Below are positions 22,314-34,820 of a stretch of DNA of 64,000 bases, piece after piece. The DNA lies in the NCBI RefSeq assembly GCF_030272615.1, contig NC_081409.1, positions 210,620,257 through 210,684,256 of the forward strand, written 5' to 3'. The notes beneath the pieces were generated by a model, which saw only the letters and a program-made list of their open reading frames with translations, was not told where the DNA came from and made no database searches. How positions within the stretch are numbered: position 1 is the stretch's first letter; each line of letters starts with the position of its first letter. The position numbers and the translations under genes are program-made. The DNA is from Cryptomeria japonica (Eukaryota; Streptophyta; Pinopsida; Cupressales; Cupressaceae).

Positions 22314-23629
22314 TTCAATTATTAATTATAAGAGAATATAACAAAAATAAAATTGTAACTCCCTTGTCGTCAGTTTACTTATTTCTTCGATTATATAAAA
22401 ACTGAATTTTGTAATTCCCTTGTCATAAAAATACCATGAATAGTGATATTCATGTCATAGAATCAATTTATAACTCCCAGGTCATAGCATTTGCTAAATT
22501 AAAATTCATTCATTCCAAAATAAATAAATATTATAATCTCCACTTATCATAGAACATGCTAATAATAAATTTCCTCTTGTAGCATCCATGTGTCTTGGCC
22601 TTCCCCTTTTCTCCTACACCATGTGCTTAAATAAAAATATATGCATTAAAATAAGTATAAGTATTTATTGATTGTTTAAATTTTAAAATTGATTACTTGC
22701 ATCTAGTTCATATATATATATATATATATAAAACAGGAGAGAGAACATCGAAAGTCCAGGCCTTGCAAGGCTTGGTCATTGAAACTCTTTTTCATTGATG
22801 ATCAAGTGTCAAGGAGGAATAAGTAATCTGGCTAAGGTTTTGGTGATTCCAAAAAATACTAGAACATTTAATGTCTTACACATTTGCCTTACTGTTCAAT
22901 TATTTTCATTCATCTTTTTCATTCATCATCTTCTTTTCCTTCTTACTTTTTGCTTCATCTTCATCTTTCATCTTCATCAATTTCCAAATCAAAACTAGGA
23001 ACTCAATATAGGTTCCCATGGTTCTAGGAACTATGTGAAGCTCTAATGCACACACTTTGCCATCATATTCTTTTTTTCTCTTTCAACAATCAATGATTCA
23101 CTAGGAACTAGGAATTCGTTGGCGGTTCCCATAATTTTTGGAACTACCAAACTATGACTTCACCATACTTACACATATTTTCTTGAAGTATACCAAACTA
23201 TAAATGGGAGTACCTATTAAGATCCTCTAACAAATGAATATTTAAAAAATGTGATTACCTTGCTTATTTTTCCGAAGTCAAAAAATTTGAACTCATTAGG
23301 AACTAAATCAATGCACCATAAGAAACTAGGAACAAGAACAAGAACTAGTGGTGGTTTTGATGGTTTTGGTAACTACGAAAATGATTGAAAAAATATTATT
23401 TAAAAATTGGTTGTTACGAATTAGGTTAGTGGTTAGCAATAGAAGGAATTGGAAACCCATTAACAGTTTTAACAATTCAAGGAACAATTGTTGATGTCAA
23501 TGGAGATTCTAGCAACTAGCAAAATCTCTAATCGACCATAATTTATTTATTTTTACTCCAAATTTTCCCAATTTTGAAACATAGATACTCATTTGGGAAT
23601 TCCACAATATGTAAGGCTAAAAAAACTAA
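22314..23629. other. AT-rich intergenic DNA with recurring GGAACTAGGAA motif
   Basis: No gene is recognisable. A TA microsatellite lies at 22711-22730. From about 22990 to 23480 the words AACTAGGAACT and GGTTCC recur at irregular spacing, like an old, eroded tandem array. Confidence 0.5.
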
Positions 23630-24432
23630 TACAACCATGGTCTGATGGGTCCTCAAAGAGAACAAACCAGATCATGTAGCAAGCGTAACACAAAGGAAGC
23701 AACAACAAAACATAGATAAAATGCAAAATTAGATATCCACATCATCATATTATCATTATAGAACACCCGGTAATCATCCGGTTACATACAGGCCAACATG
23801 CCCAATTTCAAACTATATGCCAGATTATAATCCATCCGGACCTCCAAGAGGCATCCGAATTACAATTCTAGAGACTGGATATTCATAACCTTAGAACTAC
23901 TCTCCTAAGGATCACATATAACAATATATATACCATCCAGAACACATCTGGGTTGGCCACAATAGATTGCATTTACCAAGAAAGGAAAATGAAACGTGCA
24001 AATAGGTTGGTCCTAAGAATGAAAGGAAAATCCTTCGGAAAAGAACAGCCAAGAAGTGTGGATCAAATAGAAGGTCGGCCAAGGACTCAAGAACATCGAG
24101 CAATGCACAAAATAGATTTGCAAGCCAAGAAATAGCTCTGCATGAGAAGAAATCACCAACTAGCCGATAAGTTCAAAACTGCTCTGGAACCAAGAAATAA
24201 ACACTCTAGAAGGAATAACTCTTCGGAAAATAGTCCAAATGAACTAAAAATCTAGGATAATGCACAAGAATAAGCCTGGAAACTAGAAATTAGATACGCA
24301 ACAAAAAAGAACCAGCTACCAAGACATACTGAAAGAAACACAAAAATATACTACAAGAACTGAACAAGAATAAAACTAAGGAAATATTTTTGGTTGATGC
24401 AAGATTTCTTATAGACCGAGGATGCTCCTGCA
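23630..24432 (-). repeat. 3' LTR of the gag-protease gypsy element
   Basis: On the - strand this begins TGCAGGAGCATCC at 24432. Its other end, expected CA, is mutated (TA at 23630-23631). It aligns along its length with 26499-27300. Confidence 0.85.
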
Positions 24433-24619
24433 TAAGACACCCAGGTAGAAAGAGATATTTCATGAGAGGCAACTCATGAACATCGAAAAGGATTCATTAT
24501 ATAAACTCCACGCTCATTTCTGATCCAAACCTATTCTTTGTCTGCAAACTTCTTCCTTACCTCCTCTAAAACCTCAACCAGATTATCTAACTCCTGATTC
24601 TCTTTATTTCTCTTCCCTT

Positions 24620-26230
24620 GTAAGACCTACACACTGTCTCTAGCCGACACTCTCCTTCTTTTGCATCTCTGATTTATTTTTGCCACAAGATTTCATTCGG
24701 TTTGCTACCATAACCTTAATGCCATCTGGTTCCTTCTTACTATCAGGGTTATCTATTAGATTTTTCTGCAAATCCAAGCCACCTTCTGGTGTACCCTTTG
24801 CCACCTACTTCTCAACACTACAACTTCTATCAAGACTCAAATTCCTCATCTCCTTCTCTTTCTTCCTCAAAGAAGCCAATGTGAACTTCTACCCATCCTT
24901 CTTAATAGTGATTAGGTTTCTTCTAAAATCATAAATAGCTCTTCTGTCAAACTACCAAGGTCTTCCCAACAAAACATGAAAGGCACTCATAGACAAGACA
25001 TCACATAACACCTTATCCCTAAAAGGTCCAATATTAAAATTCATCAAACACTGCTCTTTTACTTCTAAGTTCTGATCATCCTGCAACCAATTTACCTTGT
25101 AAGGACAAGGGTGCTTAAGCCTCTCCAATCCAATATTCTCTACCATCTCCTCAGATACCAAATTATCAGTACTTCCACTATCAACAATGATCGTGCAACA
25201 CTTACCTCCCGATTACAAATAGTTTGGAAATGATTCTTCCTCGGAGTAGGTCTGGTATCTTCACTGTTCTGCTACATCAAGACTCTTCTGAGCACAAGGG
25301 ATTCTCCCCACTCTAGTTCCAACACATCCTCACTGGTAACTCTAACTTCCTAATCCTCATTTGCCACATAATTTCTTGCCATCCCTTGCTTGCACTTAAA
25401 AGATCTATGTCTGGTTTCTCCACACTTAAAATATTTGCCCCAAAATTCTTTGCTGCTACTGCTACTCCCTTTTCTTTGTGTCTTCTAATTTGGTTCTTTA
25501 CTCCACTTAGGTTTTGATTCTTCTTCAACATTTTGCTTTTCTATACTGCCACTCATCCATCCTTTATACATCTTTCCTCTAGAATTATTTTGTTATTTTC
25601 TTCTCACTTCCTCCTCAACCTTCAAAGCATATTGGTAAGCCTCTTCAATTGGAGAAATCTTCAGCATACTCATCTCATCCTGAATGTTAAATACAAGTTC
25701 ATTTATGTACCTAGACACCTTCTCTCTATCCTTCTCTTTGTGCCTAGATCTGATCATTACCTTGTAGAATTCCTCGATGTATTCTTTCACACTCATGCTT
25801 TTCTGCTTCAAGTTCTACAACTTCTTGAACAACTCCAACTCATAGTCTCCAAGAATGAATTTAGCCTTCAATCTCACTACCATTTGCCTCCACCGGGTGA
25901 TCTTCATCTCACCATTCTCGACTCTATCTCTCTGCAACTCCTTCCACCATAAAGAAACATGCCATTTCAACTTATTATGTGCCAATCAGACTCTCCACGG
26001 ATCCTTAATATCCTCAAACTCAAAGTAGTCCTCCAACTCTCTGATCCAATCAATCAGATCTTCTAGATTTAGCATTCCAAAAAAGTTCAAAACCTCCACT
26101 TTGTGAACTTTACTCACTTGTGCCACTACTCTTAGAAATATTTCTTCTTTTTCATCTTTCAGTCCTTCAACTTCCTCAACCTCAAGCTCCTCTCCAGCCT
26201 CTTCATACTCATCCTCAGATTCCAAATTTC
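24620..26230 (-). pseudogene. Gypsy gag and aspartic protease remnant
   Basis: From right to left on the - strand: an acidic gag N-terminus and capsid block (LNLEDLIDWIRELEDYFEFE, 25986-26225); a second gag block (SVKEYIEEFYKVMIRSRHKE, 25593-25811); a zinc knuckle near 25410-25441 reading KYFKCGETRHRSFKC, where the first Cys of the CCHC pattern is Tyr; then protease with an intact DSGS active-site motif (near 25175) and the LLGRPW block (24952-25161). Lys- and Asp-rich coding sequence continues to about 24620. Stops and frame changes separate the blocks. No RT or integrase follows. Confidence 0.82.
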
Positions 26231-26478
26231 ACCACAAACCAGCCAATGCATTTCGAATATTGCTCCTCATCTCATTCTTGAAATATTGCATCATCTGCTC
26301 CACCCTCTAGGGGTTCATCCTTCTTGGCGAAATATCCTCTGCTCCAGTGAAACTACCTCAACTTGACAATCTAACTATCGATTTTGATTGCCTTACACTC
26401 GATGATCTATCAAATACGCTCGCATCTTGCCTCCACTCGACGATCTGCTCACCCAAAGGAATGCCTCAAGGTTCACAA

Positions 26479-26493
26479 CCAACTTTGAAACCA
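26479..26493 (-). promoter_or_regulatory. Probable primer-binding site
   Basis: On the - strand TGGTTTCAAAGTTGG follows the 5' LTR after a 5-nt gap. It resembles the initiator tRNA-Met site (TGGTATCAGAGC) with about three mismatches, consistent with decay. Confidence 0.6.
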
Positions 26494-26498
26494 CTTGA

Positions 26499-27300
26499 TG
26501 CAACCATGTTTTGGTGGGTCCTGAAAGAGAACAAACCAGATCATGCAACAAGAGTAACACAACAAAAGAAACAACAAAACATAGATAAAATACAAAATTA
26601 GATATTTGCATCATCATATTATCATTATACAACATTCGATAATCATCCAGTTACATATAGGCTAACATGTCCAGTTTCAGACTACATGTCAAAATACAAT
26701 CCATCCGGACCTCCATGAGGCATCCAAATTATAATTCCAAAGACTGGATACTCATAACCTTCGAACTTCTCTCCTAAGGATGACATATAACAATATATAT
26801 ACCCTCTAAAACACATCTGGATCGGCCACAATAGATTACATTTACCAAGAAAGGAAAATGAAATGTACAAATAGGTTGGCCCTAATAATGAAAAGAAAAT
26901 CCTCCGGAAAAGAACAACCAGGAAGCGTGCATTGAACGGAAGGTCGGTTAAGGACTCAAGAACATCGAGAAAGGCACAAAATAGATTTGCAAGCCAAGAA
27001 ATTGCTCTGCACGAGAAGAAATCACCAACTAGCCGATAAGCTCAAAACTGCTCCGGAACCAAGAAACAGACACTCCAACAGGAATAAATCTCCAAAAAGA
27101 GTCCAAATAAACTGAAAATATAGGATAATGCACAAGAATAAGCCTAGAACCCAGAAATATGATCCGCAACAAAAAAGAACTAGCTACCAGAACACACTGA
27201 AAGAAACACCAAAATCTGCTACAAGAACTGAACAAGAACAAAATTAAGGAAATATTTTTGGTTGATGCAAGATTGCTCATAGACCAAGGATGTTCCTGCA
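26499..27300 (-). repeat. 5' LTR of the gag-protease gypsy element
   Basis: TG...CA ends, 802 bp. On the - strand it starts TGCAGGAACATCC at 27300 and ends CATGGTTGCA at 26499. Confidence 0.87.
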
Positions 27301-28900
27301 TCAAAAACCCATAGTTAATTATTTGTATATATTTTTTTTTAGGAATTGACTAAGGAAAAGGGAGGGGGATGCAAGAAAAAATACATTTGGAAAGGTTAAC
27401 CCTTATGGAATTTATCTCATTAGTTAATCACAAGGTGCATAACCTATTAGGGTATAACATGGAAAAATTATCCACTAAAAAGTAAGGTGCCAACATAAAC
27501 TTCACCAAATAAAAATGAAACATCTCATTCACATTATTTTTCCTATAGATGACCCCTGTCGAGCCTTATAATCTAATTGAGATTCAGGACAAGTTATTGG
27601 CCTTCACAAATCAAGGATATCTTCCATTCAGAGCAATCATTCATGGATTAAAGGCTATACTTACTCATAAACTAGGGGTCATATAAATTGAAATGGTACA
27701 ACACTATATGTACAGTGTGAACCTATCTTAAGTTGTTATGCTATATTGACTGAAAAAATAGTAGTGAAAGAAAGTGCTACAAAACAACTACAGAAAATAA
27801 ATATTATTGAAATGAAAATATCAAAGAAAGAACAAGTACAATGTAAACTAAAAAATTATACTACAACAATTCAATCTAAATAAATCAAGACAGAGCAACC
27901 CATTAACTACTATTAAATAAAGCAACCATTAACTAATACCTACACTTTTATATTCTAGTTTGGTTTAGTTGCTACAAGAAACAGTAAACAATAAAACTCT
28001 TATTCTACTGAAATCAAAATAATTACTTCAATGTTACACTCCTAAAACAAAACTAACAAAACTAGACTAAGAGTAACTTTACCTCAAGTGGCCCAACTTA
28101 GGTAAGTACTAACTATGAAATCATAAGATTACACAACTAGTTTAGAAATGCATTGTATTTTATTCATCACAAGTTACACACTTTCTTCAAAAGAAAGTTG
28201 ATATGAAAGTCGTAAAGTCAATAACCTTTTTTAGGTTGTATACAAATTTATTTATACAATAAGGCCCATGATTGGTTCTCCTAACTTACTACTACTCGAT
28301 CCCCAAATTTAGGGCAAAATTAATCAAATGGATAAAGAAACCATAAACCGAGAAAGAGTCTTATTAGGACTGAAATTCCTAACAACCATTCAAACATAAA
28401 TGTCCACTTGAATCAATTTAATTGATTAATAAATGGCACATTCTTGGGAGGTTCAAATCATTATGAGGGATGTCCATGTGTGAGTGTTTCTCTTGGATAG
28501 ATTGACTCACCTGGAATTGGTTTTTATTGAGTCAACATTGGTTTTGCCTGTGGTTGCAGGAACTTCCATAGTGCTTGTTTGCAACAATAATTGCTCCTAG
28601 CCCAAGAGAAAGTGTTGCATGACATTCTAGTACACACAAAATTGCAAATCATAACAAGCAACCATTTCCATCCATAACATTCACAATGATAAGAATATAT
28701 TTATTATATTAAATCCATTAATTAAACATATCAAAAGTTCTCTAGGGAAGGTTAAATACAATAATAAGTCACACTATAACTAGAGTCTGTAATACTTATG
28801 CCATGAACCTTAACTAAATTATGCAATGTAACTTATAAAAGGGGAAAATTAAAGACCAATCATCCACCCAACTTAGCTTCCTACTTGTCCCAAAGGAGAC
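27301..28900. other. AT-rich DNA without recognisable features
   Basis: I find no coding sequence, repeat pair or RNA gene here. It may be the distal, unreadable part of the coding remnant that begins at 29756. Confidence 0.4.
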
Positions 28901-28949
28901 CCCATTAACCTATTTTGCATAAAAGCCATTTCTCTAAAATAAGAATGAG

Positions 28950-29756
28950 CAACATTTCCTAATTTTCATGTTGGGGGATTTTAGTAGAATCCATTTAACT
29001 GCACAATTCGTTGGTAGCTTAGGTCCTCATCTTCTTCATTATACTACACATATCCTTTTGAGGTTAGTATGGCTACAGGAGTAATGGAGGTTGGAATGCA
29101 AGTGGCATTGACTTCAGATTTTGTTCCTTGGCCAATCTTATATACCTTTTGGCTTTCCAAATGATTGTGTGATAATTATATTGGGAATGAAGTTCCTTCT
29201 ATTGCAAATCATCTATGAGTTCCTACCAACATTGCACAACAAACTCTAAAATTTATATGCCCCATGCACGAATCAATTTGTCATATCCTACATAAACCTC
29301 TACTCTAGATGCTAACATGTGTTATTGAACAACATGTTTACTACTAAGAAATGCCCATTCATTTATTATAGCATCTACATTATCATATTCATCTCTAAGA
29401 GACAATGTAGTTTCTCTCTCAACCTCTCTATATGAGGTCATTTGATTACCCTTGTTTTCTTCATTCTTCAAAAAAGAACAAAATGCCCTTAATTGAATAT
29501 CTCCCACATATAAAAGGGGGTTCCAACTAGTGTTATATGTCAAAACAAGACTATGGAAATAAAACTCATGAGATGTATCCTATAAATTTGGGGTGGATGA
29601 CTTAAAAACATGAAAGAATTCTCTAGGAGAAACAAGTGAGAAAGAAAAATCCAAGTACATTTGCATAAACTAGAAATTGAGAAACTGCTCCTTAAGGAAT
29701 AATGGGTATACCTGTGTTGGTGGTTTGTAGTTGATAATCTATGGAACCATGGTAGT
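28950..29756 (-). pseudogene. Unidentified coding remnant, downstream half
   Basis: Reading on the - strand from 29756 gives a mostly open frame broken by stops, including the clean block 29322-29543 (NTSWNPLLYVGDIQLRAFCS, then EVERETTLSLRDEYDNVDAI). It continues to about 29100 with ...QYNYHTIIWKAKRYIRLAKE. Several stops are TAG where Gln would fit. The upstream half lies at 39149-40900; the LTR element at 29757-39148 splits the two, and the frame is continuous across the target site. I recognise no domain. It may be an extra ORF of another transposable element or an eroded host gene. Confidence 0.5.
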
Positions 29757-30767
29757 TGTAGACATCTAAAATTTTATTAATCTAATTAATTGAATTTTTG
29801 CTATCCTAAGCGCTTTTAAATTAAATAATAACGTGTTATTTAATTAATTAGCATTCCTCCCCTTCTAGTTAATTAATCTTATTAATTAGACTATAGTACC
29901 ATTTAATTAATCATTTGACAACCCAAAACCATTTAATTAATTAAATATTCCCCTTTTCATCTATTAAATAGATCGAATACATGATTTGATTATTTAATTC
30001 AATCCTCTTCTTCTAATAATAAGATTAATTAATCTTATTATGTCACATGTCTCCTAACCTAAACCACCTTCTAATCCAACCCCTATCCTAACCCATGAGT
30101 TCTAACCAACCCTATCCATCTAGCTAACCTTACCCTTTCTAACCTCCCCCATCACATGTGTGTGCACATTCCTAATTTCCTAATATTCAGGAAATTATAA
30201 CCAATTTTGGGTGGCCATCTCCCAAAATGGACATGTGTTTTTGAGGACACATGTTATTCCATTTTTTGACATTTGTTCCTCTTGGGGACACTTGTGATTT
30301 CTTATTGAGCCACTTGTCCTTTTTGAGGACAAGTGTGGAATCTTGTTCTACATGGCTTGCCCCTTGTCCTCTTTGAGGACAACTGCATCATTTCTAGAGC
30401 CCTTCATCTCCATCCCCTTTCCTATTTAAACCATCCCATTTCTTTGCATTTCATCCACTTTTTTACATCCATACCATCGCAATGCCAAAATAATTACTCA
30501 CATTACACAATCCATCGACCCATATCTTATATCGTCAACCATAGAGCAAAATCGAGTATCTACAATGCCATGAGCACACATCAAATCATGGGATAATCAA
30601 ATCAAGGAATTCGAATGGGGTTTGCATTTTATTTGTCAATTGATAATTTATCTCTGTTTATTTCCTTTTTAGCATCCCGATCTTGAGGTGTTTGATTTAT
30701 TTGTGGTTGTACGATTGTTAATTTAATTTTAATCATTTGTATTTTTCACCCACATTTTCATCACACA
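29757..30767 (+). repeat. 5' LTR of the pol-less element
   Basis: 1011 bp, TG...CA. The first ~300 bp are rich in TTAATTAAT. It is clearly homologous to 38129-39148 but has diverged by several percent. Confidence 0.9.
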
Positions 30768-30772
30768 TTTTA

Positions 30773-30792
30773 TGGCACTCCCAATGGGACCC
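30773..30792 (+). promoter_or_regulatory. Primer-binding site of the pol-less element
   Basis: TGGCACTCCCAATGGGACCC starts 5 nt after the LTR. Sixteen of its first 19 bases match the site at 49473-49491 (TGGCACGCCCGGTGGGACC), so both probably used the same tRNA. I cannot name that tRNA securely. Confidence 0.75.
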
Positions 30793-30929
30793 ATTTCACA
30801 AGTCAATTTAATCATTTATTGTTGTTTCTAGTGGTTTTACTTGCAAAAATTTGACACTTGGTGGCAAAACAACAATTTCGAAGGTCATTTCAGCACCAGG
30901 TCAAGTTTCATACTCCAACAGGTTCATGG

Positions 30930-31330
30930 TCAACTGTGGCGGGTTTACTACCAACTCCAACGAGAATGCATTCCCACTATTTCGTTAGCAATAAGCTCCA
31001 ATGAGTTCATAGATAACTCTAGTGGGTTCGTGGGTAACTCTAGCGGGTTTGCATTCTATCTACATTTTTTTGCACTATTTAATTAACAATTTGTCTTTTG
31101 TAACAAATTATGTCAGGTTTGTGGGTAACTCCAATGGGTTTGAAGTTAGCTCCAACAAGTTTACATTAAAAAAAAATTGCAAAAGCCGCAAGAATGCACT
31201 AAGAAATCAGGGCAATGCACCAAGAAACCGTGAGAATGCACTAAGAAATCATAGGAATACACAAAGGAGCTGCAAAAATTCACTAAAAATAGTGGGAATG
31301 CATTGTGCTTCAGCGGGTTTGTGGTCTCTG
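30930..31330 (+). repeat. Degenerate array of a CTCYARYGGGTTYG-like motif, first cluster
   Basis: Words such as TCTAGTGGGTTCG, TCTAGCGGGTTTG and TCCAATGGGTTTG recur every ~20-50 bp. The same motif recurs at 32525-32840. No coding frame is maintained. Confidence 0.65.
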
Positions 31331-31776
31331 TGTTTTAATAGTCATTTTCCCAAATCTTTATTTCATTGGATGATTGCTAACCCACTAATATTCATTGTTT
31401 GATTGGATTTTCACTAATGTTTGTGTAGTTATCTTTCTTATTGAAGACCCTACGCTTCTGAAACATTAGCAGTTTGTTGCATGATGGTTAAAGAGGGGTG
31501 CTTTGAAAAAAATATCTTTTTCCTTTAATAACTTTCAATTTTGCATTGCGTCTTTTGATAAATCTAGTAGAACCCCTCAATTTTATAAAGGAAAAGAACA
31601 ACCATGTTTTCTGTGTTTGGCACATTTGTGCATATGTAGAGTGGACCTACTGCTAACACACATTATCCTCTCCCCTAGCTCTCGTGGTCCTGGGTGCAAG
31701 AGAAAGGTGTTAGTGATGCTCGATTTTACTTTTGTAGGTAAGAGGGTCTGCCTCCCAAGTAGGCGATAAGGTGGGG

Positions 31777-32330
31777 TGAGAGGGAACGACCCAAGCCATA
31801 CTTTCTTTCGGTCCGCTATATAAATATTTGTGATTTTGGCGAAAGCCATAATCAACTGGTGACATTGTGTTATACCAATGGTTTTCCTTAGTATCTACAT
31901 GCAAATACCTTTGTGGTCTTGATGAAAGTCAAAATCCCCTTGCGCTTGTGTGGCAGATGCATAAAAACCTATGTTCTACAAGCTGGGATATCTCTTAAAT
32001 GAGATAGCCACCATATGTATAACCACCAGATTACCCCAGAAGTTCCTCCACTATGAACCAGTGTTTTAGCAGCCTCAAACCTTTCTACTTGTTGACCTAG
32101 GTGTTGTGATACACACATATTGAAGAAACTCCTCATGTACCCTTCAACTTGAGATAGTAAATTTCTTGAGATATTTGGGTCCTTATAAATTCGAATCTTG
32201 GCTTGCTTGAGAAGTGTGTGTCATGGAGTGAAGTTAGTGCTACCAAGCTTCTATCTATCCAATTGAATGTGGTAATCTAGGGCAAAGGGATTCAACAAGT
32301 ACTATCATTTGACCAACCTATGGCATACAT
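31777..32330 (+). other. Leader block shared with the element at 48092
   Basis: From GAGAGGGAACGACCCAAG onward this block aligns with 51027-51520, most clearly over 32060-32330 (TTTTAGCAGCCT, CTACTTGTTGAC, GAGATAGTAAATTTCTTG, GTGCTACCAAG, GGGATTCAACAAGTA). It lies about 1 kb after the 5' LTR in one element and 1.55 kb after it in the other. No ORF is conserved between the copies, so it may be a conserved untranslated leader, for example for packaging or dimerisation. Confidence 0.7.
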
Positions 32331-32524
32331 GATTGTTCATGCTTTTATCATATTCACATGCTTGTTGTATTTGTGTCACAATAATATTTTGCCAAAATTA
32401 GTCTTAAGTTGTCAAACACTTAATTTTACCTAATCTTGGTTAGTCTTGTTCTTCAACAGGTTCTCTTCCTGGCATAGTGGGAACGTTTATGTTTTGAGCT
32501 AGATTGACATACTTAGCATAGTCA

Positions 32525-32840
32525 CTATTATCCAAACTCTTGCGGGTTTTCTTCTAGGATCTATGGGTTCACTCTCTACTCTAGCAAGTTCACGTTGTGT
32601 GTCACCTAGTCTTGAGTTGTCTAGTGTGGTGGGTTTGCACCAAAGTCCAGCGGGTTCGCACCCTGATCCAATCGGTTCGCTATCATTTTCACTAGTCATC
32701 TTAGTCATTGATCATTCAGTAGTCTTGCACTCAAGTCTAGTGGGTTTTCCTTTAGTTCGGTGGGTTTACCTCCTACTCAAGCGAGTTTGCTCCTTTTCCC
32801 TGTTGTGCTGCCAAAATTTATCTCTCACAGGTTTGCCTTT
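32525..32840 (+). repeat. Degenerate GGGTTYGC motif array, second cluster
   Basis: About ten copies of GYGGGTTYGC-like words at irregular 20-40-bp spacing, e.g. TCCAGCGGGTTCGCACC and TCTAGTGGGTTTTCC. Confidence 0.65.
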
Positions 32841-33141
32841 GTAATAGGTTGAGTTCATCTTTGTCCTCACCTACTAGGGTCTCGATTTTTATTGTCACTT
32901 TTATCATCCCAGTTTTTGATTCATCACATTGTTTGTCATTATCTCAATTCTTGAGTCATCACTATCGTCCATCATCAAATTTCATCTCCCAATTCATCTC
33001 ATCGTTGCCTTCTTCCTAGGTCATCAATCCAAACATCAAACATCAACCTTCACCCTCTTTCCAATTTCCTCAAAGTCAATCCCCATCCTATTTTGAGCTT
33101 GTCATTCATCTTTCATCTCTTCAACTCATCAACTAACCATC

Positions 33142-34820
33142 ATGTCACAATTTTATTATGATGAGTTTGGTCATCCTTCATTTTCTTACACTTCATCCCA
33201 TTTTGATGATGATGAGAGTCTTATTGATCAAGATGAATATAAAATTGAAAACCTTGACGTCATCATCCTTAGCGAGCTTGCACCAAGTGTCATATACCAA
33301 AATCCATCTATTCATCCTAGCTACCCTATCGTTCCTCAATACACATCCACTCATAGTCCAGATCACACCTTTGACAAGGGAAATGCATTATATATCCACC
33401 CACATCTCCCTCATATCTCACATCCACGTATCCCTCATATGCAACATCCATGCCTCCATCTTCTCCCATGAGCCTATCCCAACCTCCATATTTTCATAAA
33501 AACACTACCACTTATGTTCATAATCCAAATCCATCATCTCATTATCCCCAAATCCATTACACAATCCATAACCCTAATCCCCATCCTATATCACTCCTCC
33601 ATCCTACCTCCACCATCTAATCCTAGTCCTCCATCCTACCTCATGCCTCCATCCAATCATAATCCCCCTTCCTATCTCAATCCTCCATCCAATCCTAATC
33701 CCCCATCCTACCTCAAGCCTCCACCCAATCCTAATCCATCATCCTATCTCCACCCACCATCCACTTCATCCTATCTCAACACTCCATCCACTTCATCCTA
33801 CCTTAAAACACCACCATCCACTTCATCCTATCTCAATCCACCACCTTCCACTCTATCATACACCAAAACACCTCCATCTACCACATCCTACCTTAATCTA
33901 TCTCCATCCACCCCATGTTATCTCAACCCACCACCCTCCATATTTGCAACTTCCCTTCCACCTCCCACACTTATCATTCCTCTCCCACCTCCTAATGCCA
34001 TCAAAAACATCCCATCCATTGGCACTATCCAACCACAATCCCCATCTCCTATTCCTAATATCATCAAACTCAATCCAAAGAACCTCCCATCATTCCATCC
34101 ACTCCATCTACCCCAGTCGATGAACCTCCCATCACTCTATCCCCTCCATCTACCCTAGTCAATAAACCTCCCATCCTCCCATTCACTCCATCTACCCCAA
34201 TCAATGAACCTCCCATTGTTCCATCTAATACATCTGAAGAGTCTATCCACTCACCCCTCATCACACCATTCATGCCAATCACATCATGCCAAGATCTTAT
34301 TCCAGAGCAAATTGAAATATTTATCAATCCAAATCAAGATCCTACAGTTTTGTATCCTCCATCTCAAGATCCCTTATCATTACTTCATCCACATCATGAT
34401 CCTACCATCCCATCTATGTCATTTCAAGATCTCTTATCATCCCCTCATCTAATACAAGATCCTCCCATCCCATGTACTCCGCTTCTTGATCCTCCATTTC
34501 CTCCTATCCAAACCATCACGCCACCATCATTCTATTTGCTTTGTTCACTTACATTCATCCATGGAAGTTCACTCACAGTAGAAGAGCACCTCATATACAC
34601 CACACATTCTCCTCCATCTGATAAAGGACTCGCATCTTGTTACCCAAACAACAAATATCCTACTTTAGATAAAATTCTGAAAAAATGAACTATCAAGGCA
34701 AAGGATTAGGCCTGCATGAGCAAGGTACTTTGGAACCCATCCATGTTAAAGCACATCTAGGATCTCATGGTCTCAGTTACATATCCCATGACACTTTTGT
34801 CCAAAAATGTTGGTACAACT
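33142..34820 (+). pseudogene. Proline-rich, tandemly repeated ORF of the pol-less element
   Basis: The likely start is ATG 33142: an N-terminal part with an acidic patch (HFDDDESLIDQDEYKIENLD), then Pro/Ser/Tyr-rich repeats (NPPSYLNPPSNPNPPSYL) to 34158 after one stop at 33469. A frame change near 34050 leads to repeats of about 20 residues (TPVDEPPITLSPPST), then LIPEQIEIFINPNQDPT and KILKK, ending at 34688. A further one-base shift in the A run at 34680-34685 restores a block with NYQGKGLGLHEQGTLEPI, resembling a G-patch (GxGLG). The region has the position of gag, but I see no capsid fold or zinc knuckle. Function unknown; now broken by at least one stop and two frameshifts. Confidence 0.6.

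Larger units (their letters stand above)
23630..27300 (-). mobile_element. Decayed Ty3/gypsy element with gag-protease only
   Basis: Two ~800-bp LTRs (23630-24432 and 26499-27300) enclose about 2.07 kb. The internal DNA encodes gag and an aspartic protease on the - strand and then runs to the 3' LTR without RT, RNase H or integrase. A probable primer-binding site follows the 5' LTR on the - strand (26479-26493). The gag and protease sequences resemble plant chromovirus-type gypsy elements. The expected TSDs (ACTAA and TCAAA) do not match, and the LTRs differ at many sites, so this is an old insertion. Confidence 0.82.

Noticed and set aside
33158-34452. Overlapping + strand frames in the CCATCC-rich region
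   Set aside because: Repeat DNA leaves several frames open; I kept the frame with the acidic patch and the later QDP/GKGLG blocks.
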